Below, one piece after another: positions 1 through 6,697 of a DNA stretch of 10,005 bases. The DNA is taken from positions 1-10,005 of the forward strand of contig JAFUDD010000200.1 of assembly GCA_017459315.1 (NCBI GenBank), read 5' to 3'. Made by a program: the position numbers and the translations under genes. Source of the stretch: Clostridia bacterium (lineage in GTDB: Bacteria > Bacillota_A > Clostridia > Christensenellales > CAG-138). The notes beneath the pieces were generated by a model that was not told the DNA's origin, searched no databases, and worked only from the letters and a program-made list of their open reading frames with translations. The number at the start of each line of letters is the position of its first letter. Within the stretch, counting starts at the first letter, position 1.

Positions 1-1
1 G

Positions 2-1237
2 ATTCGGCTGACCGACCTCGGTGGCAATGAAACCGAGCTTTCGGAAAAGCTGCTGTTTTCGCACGCGCTGCCGATGACGCTGGAAGCGCGGCAAACGCCG
101 CTGACGGCTGACGAATGTTTGCCGGAGGGCGAAGGCGAGGGCGCGTCGCTCGAAGCGCCTTTCACGCCCGACACCATCGGCACCTACGCGATCACGCTGC
201 TGGTAAACGGGCAGCCGGAGCTGGAGCTTTTGGAGGTCGTGGATACCACCCCGCCCGTGATCACCGCGCCGGATCTTACATGGTATACGAACCATCCCCA
301 AACGGCGGACGAGCTTTGCGCGGTGCTTGATGTGACCGAAACGACGGTCACGACCGAAGCGCCGATCGACTGGATGCAGGAGGGCGCCCAGACCGTCACA
401 CTGACGGCGACCGATTCGGCGGGCAACACCGCAAGCGCGACGATGACGCTGACGCTTGTGCGCGACGCCGAAGCGCCGGAACTGTACGGCGTGAAGGATC
501 GCAACGGATATGTCGGCGAGCCGGTCGCGTATCTGAACGAGGTGTTCGCGGTGGATACGCTCGACGGCGAGGACGTTTCGATCACGGTCGATACAAGCGC
601 GGTCGATTACAACCGCGCGGGCACCTATCCCGTGACGTATACGGCGACCGACCGCGACGGCAACGCGACAAGCCTGTCTGCGAAGATCACGTTTGTCAAT
701 TCGACCGTGACGGACGAGGAGGTGGAGGCGCTGGCCAAGGCCGTGATGGCCGAGATCACCACGCCGGACATGACGCGCACCGAAAAGCTGGTGGCGATCT
801 ACAACTATGCGCGCAACCACGTCCGCTATGTCGGCACGTCGGACAAGACCGACTGGCGCAAGGAGGCCAAGCGCGGCTTTGAAACCGCACGGGGCGACTG
901 CTTCACGTTCTATTCGGTCACGCGCGCGCTGCTCGATCAGACGGATATCGACTATATGAGCGTCGAGCGCAAGGGCGGCAGGACGCGGCATTACTGGGTG
1001 ATCGTCAACGTCGGTACCGGATGGTATCATTACGACCCGATCCTGGCGCCAAACCACAAGCACCGCTGCTTTATGTGGACGAATCAGCAATGCAAGATCA
1101 AGCCGTATTTTTGGCGCTATGAGGAATCCATCTATCCGGAGATTGCGACTGCGCGCTTCGACGCGGACGCCGTGATCGCCATGGAAAAGGCCGGAACGCT
1201 CGTCTATCATGCCGAGACCGGCGGCAATCCATCCTAA
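2..1237 (+). CDS. Transglutaminase-like surface protein with bacterial Ig-like domains, 5' end outside window
   Basis: This is the C-terminal 411 residues of a larger protein. The frame is open from base 2, and its first residues align with residue 293 onward of the paralogue that follows, so roughly 290 residues are missing. The ATG at base 74 is internal. Counting from the codon at base 2, Ig-like (DUF5011/HYR-like) modules fill about residues 1-230. They are marked by repeated T-D-x-x-G-N strands (TDLGGNE, TDSAGNT, TDRDGNA) and D-x-x-x-P linkers (DTTPPV, DAEAPEL). A transglutaminase-like fold follows, with candidate triad Cys300 (GDCF), His330 (HYW) and Asp345 (HYDP). That triad is typical of transglutaminase/protease-type papain-fold enzymes; the actual reaction is unknown. 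By analogy with the paralogue it is probably membrane-anchored and extracellular, but its own N terminus is not visible. It lies 18 bases before the paralogue, probably in the same transcript. No sortase motif or C-terminal anchor is seen. Confidence 0.85.
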   Translation: MRLTDLGGNETELSEKLLFSHALPMTLEARQTPLTADECLPEGEGEGASLEAPFTPDTIGTYAITLLVNGQPELELLEVVDTTPPVITAPDLTWYTNHPQTADELCAVLDVTETTVTTEAPIDWMQEGAQTVTLTATDSAGNTASATMTLTLVRDAEAPELYGVKDRNGYVGEPVAYLNEVFAVDTLDGEDVSITVDTSAVDYNRAGTYPVTYTATDRDGNATSLSAKITFVNSTVTDEEVEALAKAVMAEITTPDMTRTEKLVAIYNYARNHVRYVGTSDKTDWRKEAKRGFETARGDCFTFYSVTRALLDQTDIDYMSVERKGGRTRHYWVIVNVGTGWYHYDPILAPNHKHRCFMWTNQQCKIKPYFWRYEESIYPEIATARFDADAVIAMEKAGTLVYHAETGGNPS

Positions 1238-1244
1238 CCATAAC

Positions 1245-1249
1245 AGGAA
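1245..1249 (+). promoter_or_regulatory. Ribosome binding site for a TTG start
   Basis: AGGAA sits six bases before TTG at 1256. No ATG or GTG with a better site opens this frame before the membrane segment, and the TTG gives a sensible short cytoplasmic tail (MEHTESRKPH). A weak site with a non-ATG start suggests modest translation of the 701-residue protein. Confidence 0.55.
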
Positions 1250-1255
1250 CAATCC

Positions 1256-3361
1256 TTGGAACATACTGAAAGCCGAAAACCGCATACCGTTCCGCTTTGG
1301 CAGCGCATCACCGCAGGGGTTGTGCTGCTGTTCGGCGTTGCCTTGGGCGGCGGGCTTTTGACGCTTGCCATTCTGTATTTCGGCATCCGTCCGGTGCTCG
1401 ATTGGGAGTACGGCGCAGGCATTCCCGAGATCGCGGTCTTTGCGCCGCGCCGCGCGGCAAGCTATATCGAAACGCCGCCGATCCGCCCGGAAATCGGCAC
1501 CCATCGCCTGTGGATCGAAGCGGACGGCGTCGCGCTGCCCGTGTGGCTGCGCGTGTCGGATACGCGCGCGCCGAAGGCCGTTCCAAAGGAGCAAACGATT
1601 TCCACGCGCGTCGTTCTGCGACCCGACGAGCTGATCGAAAACCTCCGAGATGCGGACATGGTGAAGGTCAGCTTTTTGGAAACACCGCCGTTCGGCACGG
1701 TCGGGGACTATGACGTGACCGTTCTTTTGGAGGACGTTTCCGGCAACCAAAGCGCCGTGACGGCGCCGCTGCATATCCGTATGCTGTCCGCCGATTCGAT
1801 CACTATCGAGGCGGGCGAGGCCGCGCCGACGGCGGCGGATTACCTGCTGGACGACTATCCGGATGCGGCGCTGTCCGAGATCTCCGAAGCCATGCGGCGC
1901 ACACCGGGCGTGCATCCGCTGACGCTGACGGCGGGCGGCATGACGCACACGGTGCACCTTTGCGTCAACGATACCGTTGCGCCGGTCGTACAGGCCGAGA
2001 TGCGCTTCCTGTCCCCGGACGAGCCGGTTTCGCCCGAAGCGTTTTTGACAGAGGTGATCGACGAGACCGCGACCGAGGCGTCGTTTTTGAACGCGCCGAA
2101 CATGGAGGAGCGCGATTTTCAGACGGTAACGATCCGCGTGACCGATGCGGGCGGTAACCATACCGACGTTTCGGCAAGCCTGCTGTTAACGCACGCACAG
2201 CCGGTCGTGCTCGAAGCGCGTTCGACGCCGATGACCGCCGCCGAGCTTTTGCCCGATGATCCGGAGGGTGCGGCGACCGCACGGCTGATCAAGGAGTTTG
2301 TGCCGGACACGGTCGGGCATTACGCGGTATCGCTGCTCATTGACGGCGAGCCGGAGCTGGTGCTTGTCGAGATCACGGACACCACGCCGCCGCAGCTTTC
2401 GGGCGGAACGCTGACACGCTACCTCAATCACCCGGTTCCTGCCGATACGCTCGTGACGGCGACGGACGTTTCCCCGGTCGTTGTGACCTACGACGCCGAG
2501 CCGGACTGGACGCTTTCGGGCGAGCAGATCGTTTCGCTGACGGCCACCGACGCCTCCGGCAACGCCGCGCATACGAATGTGCGCCTGTCTTTGGTGCAGG
2601 ACACCGAGCCGCCGGTGCTGTACGGCGTCAAAATGAAATACTTCTACGTGGATGAGCCCTACACGTACTTAGAGGGCGTGACGGCCATCGACAATGCGGA
2701 CGGCGAGGTGGCGATCACCGTCGATACAAGCGAGGTGCCGCAAAATCGAACGGGCGGGTATTTCATTCGCTATACGGCAACCGATGCGGCGGGCAATTCG
2801 ACGTCGCTGGGCACGTATGTGATGATCAAGCCGGCGGGGAACAGCGCCGAAAAGCTGGCGCCGTACATCGACCGCATCGTTGCCAAGATCTTTACCGACG
2901 ATATGACGCTTGGACAGAAGGTTGTTGCGATCTACGATTACGTCTATCGGAACGTGACGTATGCCGCGACTTCCGATAAAACCGACTGGCGCAAGGAAGC
3001 CCTGCGCGCGGTGCGCAAGGGGCGGGGCGACTGCTTCACGTCCAACTGCCTTGCGCGGGCGCTGCTGGAACGCACCGAGGCCGAGGTGATGCCGATACAG
3101 CGCAAGAGCTATAATTCGAACCACTATTGGCTGCTGGTTAACATCGGCACCGGATGGTATCACTTCGATGCGACGTGCTCGCGGGAGCATTCGTTCAAGT
3201 GCTGTATGTGGACGGATGCGCAATGCTCGATCATGGGAAAGTATTGGGGCTACGAAAAGAATGCGATGCCGCCGGTCGCCACCGAACGGTTCAGCATCGA
3301 AAAGGCCGCGGCGGTCGAGGCCGAATGGGTCGCCGCGCACCCGGTGGGAGGAAACGAATGA
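1256..3361 (+). CDS. Membrane-anchored transglutaminase-like protein with tandem Ig-like domains (complete paralogue)
   Basis: A 701-residue protein starting at TTG (1256), six bases after AGGAA. Residues 1-17 are short and basic, and residues about 18-44 form one hydrophobic segment with no signal-peptidase site evident, so the protein should be anchored by its N terminus with the bulk outside the cell. Residues about 50-525 are a string of Ig-like modules with linkers at D102 (DTRAP), D239 (DTVAP), D375 (DTTPP) and D449 (DTEPP), and closing strands EDVSGN, TDAGGN, TDASGN and TDAAGN. The transglutaminase-like domain spans about 530-690, with candidate triad Cys593 (GDCF), His623 (NHYW) and Asp638 (HFDA). 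Family members include cross-linking enzymes, proteases and catalytically idle binding modules, so the chemistry is not settled. It overlaps the next gene by four bases (ATGA), which points to translational coupling with the D-alanylation-like genes and a shared envelope role. The last 170 residues are closely similar to the preceding gene, indicating tandem duplication. Confidence 0.88.
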   Translation: MEHTESRKPHTVPLWQRITAGVVLLFGVALGGGLLTLAILYFGIRPVLDWEYGAGIPEIAVFAPRRAASYIETPPIRPEIGTHRLWIEADGVALPVWLRVSDTRAPKAVPKEQTISTRVVLRPDELIENLRDADMVKVSFLETPPFGTVGDYDVTVLLEDVSGNQSAVTAPLHIRMLSADSITIEAGEAAPTAADYLLDDYPDAALSEISEAMRRTPGVHPLTLTAGGMTHTVHLCVNDTVAPVVQAEMRFLSPDEPVSPEAFLTEVIDETATEASFLNAPNMEERDFQTVTIRVTDAGGNHTDVSASLLLTHAQPVVLEARSTPMTAAELLPDDPEGAATARLIKEFVPDTVGHYAVSLLIDGEPELVLVEITDTTPPQLSGGTLTRYLNHPVPADTLVTATDVSPVVVTYDAEPDWTLSGEQIVSLTATDASGNAAHTNVRLSLVQDTEPPVLYGVKMKYFYVDEPYTYLEGVTAIDNADGEVAITVDTSEVPQNRTGGYFIRYTATDAAGNSTSLGTYVMIKPAGNSAEKLAPYIDRIVAKIFTDDMTLGQKVVAIYDYVYRNVTYAATSDKTDWRKEALRAVRKGRGDCFTSNCLARALLERTEAEVMPIQRKSYNSNHYWLLVNIGTGWYHFDATCSREHSFKCCMWTDAQCSIMGKYWGYEKNAMPPVATERFSIEKAAAVEAEWVAAHPVGGNE
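3347..3351 (+). promoter_or_regulatory. Ribosome binding site deciding the start of the adenylating enzyme
   Basis: GGAGG lies six bases before ATG at 3358. The frame is open further upstream (an ATG at 3154 exists), but the 68 extra residues would run antiparallel to nothing known, overlap the coding end of the preceding gene and resemble no adenylation domain. Starting at 3358 gives MKTILEAL, a normal DltA-like N terminus. Confidence 0.8.
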
Positions 3362-4854
3362 AAACCATTTTGGAGGCGCTTGACAAAACGACGGTGCGTT
3401 GGCCGGACAAGCCCGCCTTTTGCGACGAGCGCGAATCGCTGACCTTTGCCGAGGTGCAGCACAGGACGCTTTCCGTCAGCACGGCGCTGCTGCATAGCGG
3501 CGCGGCGCGAGAGCCGGTGGCGGTGCTGCTGCCGCGCACGGCGGGCATGATTGCGGCACTGCTCGGCGTGATGCGCGCGGGCTGCGCCTATGTCCCGCTC
3601 GACCTCGAAATGGGAGAGCTGCGCTTACAGGCAATTTTTGCGCAGGTGCAGCCGCGGTTTCTGCTTTGCGACGCGGATACCGAAGCGGCGGCGCGGCGCT
3701 GCGGCTTTACCGGTACGGCGCTCGATATCCATACGCTGACGGCGACCGCCCCGGATGCGGCGGCGCTTGGCAAGGCGTATGGCAGCATATTGGACACCGA
3801 TCCCGCCTATATCGTATTCACAAGCGGCTCGACCGGCGCGCCCAAAGGGGTGATCGGCAAGCACAGCGCGATGCTCGACTATGCCGAGCAGCTCACCAAG
3901 GTTCTGCGCGTCGATGAAACGCACGTTTTCGGGATGCAGGCGCCGCTGTATGTGGACGCGTGCTTAAAGGAAATCCTGTCCGCATTGTTTTGCGGCGCAA
4001 CCGTGTGGCTTGTGCCGAAGAAGCTGTTTATGTTGCCGGTGCCGCTTGTCGGGTTTTTGAACGAGCATCGGATCACGACCATTTGCTGGGTCGTTCCGGC
4101 CCTGACGCTGCTGTCCGCGCTGCATACGTTCGACGAGGTCGTGCCGCAGTTTTTGCACACGGTCGCGTTCGGCAGCGAGGTGTTCCCCAATAAACAGCTT
4201 CGCGTCGGGCAAAAGCACGTTCCCGCGCGGTATATCAACCTATACGGCCCCACCGAATGTACGGGCATGTCGTGCTTCTATGAGGTCGATCACGACTTTG
4301 CCGAGGGCGAGCCGATCCCCATCGGGCGGCCGTTCGACAATACGGAAATTCTGCTGCTCGACGAAACCGATCGGCTTGCCGACGAGGGCGAGATCTGCAT
4401 TCGCGGCGTCGCGCTGTGTCACGGGTATTGGAACGATCCCGTGCGCACCGCAAAGGCGTTTACGCAAAATCCGCTGCGGCCGGAATACCCGGAGCGCATC
4501 TACCGCACCGGCGACCGCGGTAGATGGGACGAAAACGGCAATTTGCTGTTCCTCGGCCGGATCGACAACCAGATCAAGCACATGGGACACCGGATCGAGC
4601 TGGGCGAACTGGAAGCTGCAGCGATGCGCATTGACGGCGTGACATCGGCGTGCGCGGTGTTCGACGCGGAAAAAAAGCGCCTCGGCCTTGCCTATACGGG
4701 CACACTTGACCGCGCGGGGTTGCTTGCGGGCCTCCGGCATACGGTGCCGGATTACATGCTGCCGAGCCGCACGGTGAAGCTCGACGCCATTCCGCTGACG
4801 AACAACGGCAAGACCGACCGGCGGCAGGCGCATGCGCTTTGCTTTGGAAAATAA
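3358..4854 (+). CDS. DltA-like amino-acid adenylating enzyme (AMP-forming, loads a carrier protein)
   Basis: A 498-residue stand-alone adenylation enzyme, about the length of DltA. It should activate an amino acid with ATP and transfer it as a thioester to the carrier protein encoded just downstream, in the cytoplasm. Visible core motifs: the P-loop FTSGSTGAPKG (154-164), Asp200 in YVDAC (the residue that binds the amino group in DltA and NRPS adenylation domains), YGPTE (296-300), YRTGD with Asp386, Arg401 in GRIDNQIK, and the C-terminal catalytic Lys485 in NNGKTDRR. All residues needed for activity appear present. The position matching the D-Ala-pocket Cys of Bacillus DltA (FCGE motif) is Gly272 here (FGSE), so D-alanine is not assured. 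The start at 3358 overlaps the stop of the preceding gene. Alternatives are a ligase for another amino acid or a small NRPS-like loading enzyme, but the following MBOAT and SGNH genes favour a Dlt-type role. The adenylation family is certain; the substrate is inference. Confidence 0.9.
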   Translation: MKTILEALDKTTVRWPDKPAFCDERESLTFAEVQHRTLSVSTALLHSGAAREPVAVLLPRTAGMIAALLGVMRAGCAYVPLDLEMGELRLQAIFAQVQPRFLLCDADTEAAARRCGFTGTALDIHTLTATAPDAAALGKAYGSILDTDPAYIVFTSGSTGAPKGVIGKHSAMLDYAEQLTKVLRVDETHVFGMQAPLYVDACLKEILSALFCGATVWLVPKKLFMLPVPLVGFLNEHRITTICWVVPALTLLSALHTFDEVVPQFLHTVAFGSEVFPNKQLRVGQKHVPARYINLYGPTECTGMSCFYEVDHDFAEGEPIPIGRPFDNTEILLLDETDRLADEGEICIRGVALCHGYWNDPVRTAKAFTQNPLRPEYPERIYRTGDRGRWDENGNLLFLGRIDNQIKHMGHRIELGELEAAAMRIDGVTSACAVFDAEKKRLGLAYTGTLDRAGLLAGLRHTVPDYMLPSRTVKLDAIPLTNNGKTDRRQAHALCFGK

Positions 4855-4878
4855 CAGCTTTATAACAGGGAGAGAACC

Positions 4879-5109
4879 ATGGAAACATTGCTGGAAATTT
4901 TGTCCGAGCTGCACCCGGACGTGGACTTTACGAAGGAGGAGCGGCTTGTGGAGCGCGGCGTGCTCGGCTCGTTCGATATCGTGATGCTCGTCACGCGGAT
5001 CGAGGAGGAATTTGACGTGGCGATCCCTGCGCGGCTGATCACGCCGGAGACGTTCGCTTCCGCCGCGGCGCTGTACAAGGTCATTGAGAGCTTGGACGAG
5101 GACGCATAA
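4879..5109 (+). CDS. Carrier protein, DltC-like / acyl carrier protein family
   Basis: A 76-residue acidic protein with the size and helical pattern of acyl or D-alanyl carrier proteins. The likely phosphopantetheine site is Ser31 in GVLGSFDIV. The following acidic helix (RIEEEFDVAIP, about 40-50) is the typical helix II/III region that docks partner enzymes. In most carriers the Ser is preceded by Asp (DS); here it is Gly30. It should hold the aminoacyl group made by the upstream adenylating enzyme and offer it to the membrane acyltransferase encoded next. A GGGAGAG ribosome site lies at 4868-4874, just before ATG 4879. The stop overlaps the next start by one base (TAATG). A fatty-acid-synthesis ACP is unlikely from this context. 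Confidence 0.88.
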   Translation: METLLEILSELHPDVDFTKEERLVERGVLGSFDIVMLVTRIEEEFDVAIPARLITPETFASAAALYKVIESLDEDA

Positions 5110-6686
5110 TGCTGTTCACCTCTTGGGGCTTTGCGCTGCTGATCGCCGCGCTGCTGCCCGTCTACTACCTTGTGCCGAGAGCGTGGCAAAAATATGTACT
5201 GCTGTTGGCGAACGCGGTCTTTTATGCGTTCGCGGGCTGGGGCGCGGCGCTGCTGCTGCTTTTTACCGGGTTTTCGGTCTACGGCTTTGCAAGAGCCTTG
5301 GGATGGCTTTGGGAAAAGCAGAGCGAAACGCTTGCCGCGCACAAGACCGACTGGGACAAGGCGCAAAAAAAGGCGTACCGCGCGGGCATGGAGAAGCGCC
5401 GTCGGGCGGTGCTCGCCGCGTGTCTTGTGCTGCACTTTGGAATCTTATTTATCATGAAGTACGGCGCGGCGGTGGTCGGGCTTATGAACGGCCTGCTTGG
5501 TACGGCTTGGGACGGAACGAAGATCCTCATGACGATGGGCGTTTCGTTTTACACGTTCTCCGCCATGGGCTATGTGATCGACGTGGAGCGCGGCAAGTAT
5601 CCCGCCGAAAAGAACCCGGTCAACGTGCTGCTGTTCACGTCGTTCTTCCCGATCCTGGTGCAAGGCCCGATCAGCCGGTTCGACACCTTGGGCGAAACGC
5701 TGTTTGCGCCGCATGGCTTTGACGCGGATAACCTCAAGGCCGGGCTTTTACGCGTGCTGTGGGGCTATTGGAAAAAGCTGATCGTCGCGGATCGGCTGCT
5801 GGTTGCCGTGCGGCAGCTGATCCGCTATCCCGATACGTACAACGGCGCGTTTGCCTTCCTCGGCATGCTGCTGTACGCCGCGACGCTGTATGCGGACTTC
5901 ACCGGCGGCATCGACATCACCATCGGCGTCGGGCGGCTGCTCGGCATCCGGATCGACGAGAACTTTGAGCGACCTTATTTTTCCAAGAGCATTGCCGAAT
6001 ACTGGAGTCGGTGGCATATCACGCTCGGCGCGTGGTTCAAGGAATACATCTACTACCCCGTGTCGGTATCCGCGCCGCTGCGTCGGCTCACCAAGGCCGC
6101 GCGAAAATGGGGCGACGGCTTTGCACGGCGGCTGCCCGTGTATATCGCAACGTTCGCGGTGTGGGCGATCACCGGCATGTGGCACGGCAGCTCATGGAAT
6201 TTTCTGGTGTGGGGCCTTGCAAACGGCGTGATCCTGCTTGTCAGCGAGGAGCTTTCGCCGCTGTACGCCAAGTTCCACGCCCGCTTCCCAAGGCTTGGAA
6301 AAACGTGGTTCTACCGCGCGTTCACGGTTGTGCGAACCGTGCTGCTCTTATCGTGCCTACGGATGTTCGACTGCTACGCGACCGTGCCGGAAACGCTGAA
6401 AGCATTCGGCTCGATGTTCACGGTATGGAATCTGCCGCTTTTATGGCGCGGCGGAATCGCATCCTTGGGCCTGAACGGCGGGGACTGGCTTGCGGCGGGC
6501 GTCGGCGTGATCGTCATGCTTTGCGTCTCGCTTGTGCAGCGGAAGGGCAAGTTGACGCCGCGGTTTATGCAAAAGCCGCTGTGGCAGCGGCTTGCGGTGT
6601 ACGGCGTGCTGCTGGTTATGGTTTTGGTGTTCGGGTATTACGGCTTCGGCTTTGACGCCGGGCAGTTTATCTACAATCGGTTTTGA
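5109..6686 (+). CDS. MBOAT family membrane O-acyltransferase, DltB/AlgI-like
   Basis: A 525-residue polytopic membrane protein. Its N terminus (SWGFALLIAALLPVYYLVP) and C terminus (GFDAGQFIYNRF) match the AlgI/DltB branch of MBOAT proteins. Conserved landmarks: GPISRFDTL, WSRWHITLGAWFKEYIY with His303, and GMWHG with the presumed catalytic His359. In DltB the equivalent two histidines line the channel through which the carrier's prosthetic arm presents the acyl group. It should move the aminoacyl group from the carrier to the outer face of the membrane. It is longer than typical DltB (about 400 residues) and nearer AlgI length. Extra material includes a charged loop at about 73-100 (KQSETLAAHKTDWDKAQKKA region) and a basic loop between the two histidines. 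It is translationally coupled to the carrier gene by TAATG. An O-acetyltransferase role is possible for the family, but the adjacent adenylation and carrier genes favour aminoacyl transfer. Confidence 0.9.
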   Translation: MLFTSWGFALLIAALLPVYYLVPRAWQKYVLLLANAVFYAFAGWGAALLLLFTGFSVYGFARALGWLWEKQSETLAAHKTDWDKAQKKAYRAGMEKRRRAVLAACLVLHFGILFIMKYGAAVVGLMNGLLGTAWDGTKILMTMGVSFYTFSAMGYVIDVERGKYPAEKNPVNVLLFTSFFPILVQGPISRFDTLGETLFAPHGFDADNLKAGLLRVLWGYWKKLIVADRLLVAVRQLIRYPDTYNGAFAFLGMLLYAATLYADFTGGIDITIGVGRLLGIRIDENFERPYFSKSIAEYWSRWHITLGAWFKEYIYYPVSVSAPLRRLTKAARKWGDGFARRLPVYIATFAVWAITGMWHGSSWNFLVWGLANGVILLVSEELSPLYAKFHARFPRLGKTWFYRAFTVVRTVLLLSCLRMFDCYATVPETLKAFGSMFTVWNLPLLWRGGIASLGLNGGDWLAAGVGVIVMLCVSLVQRKGKLTPRFMQKPLWQRLAVYGVLLVMVLVFGYYGFGFDAGQFIYNRF

Positions 6687-6687
6687 C

Positions 6688-6692
6688 GGAGG
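6688..6692 (+). promoter_or_regulatory. Ribosome binding site deciding the start of the DltD-like gene
   Basis: GGAGG lies five bases before ATG 6698. A TTG at 6683 in the same frame would add only MTEAA and has the ribosome site inside its coding region, so ATG 6698 is preferred. The GGAGG begins one base after the stop of the acyltransferase. Confidence 0.75.
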
Positions 6693-6697
6693 CGGCT

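Noticed and set aside
2669..3340. 223-residue open frame on the - strand
   Set aside because: Antisense of the conserved transglutaminase-like domain, with low-complexity Arg/His-rich content and no recognisable motif.
3154..3357. Upstream extension of the adenylating enzyme to an ATG at 3154
   Set aside because: The extra 68 residues are an out-of-frame reading of the transglutaminase-like gene, with no similarity to adenylation domains; GGAGG before ATG 3358 marks the real start.
2..3361. Repeated Ig-like segments as a DNA repeat or CRISPR array
   Set aside because: The repetition is at the protein level (TD-x-x-GN and DT-x-x-P motifs) with divergent DNA and irregular spacing.
4240..4914. 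224-residue open frame on the - strand
   Set aside because: Antisense of the core adenylation motifs; no ribosome site or family resemblance.
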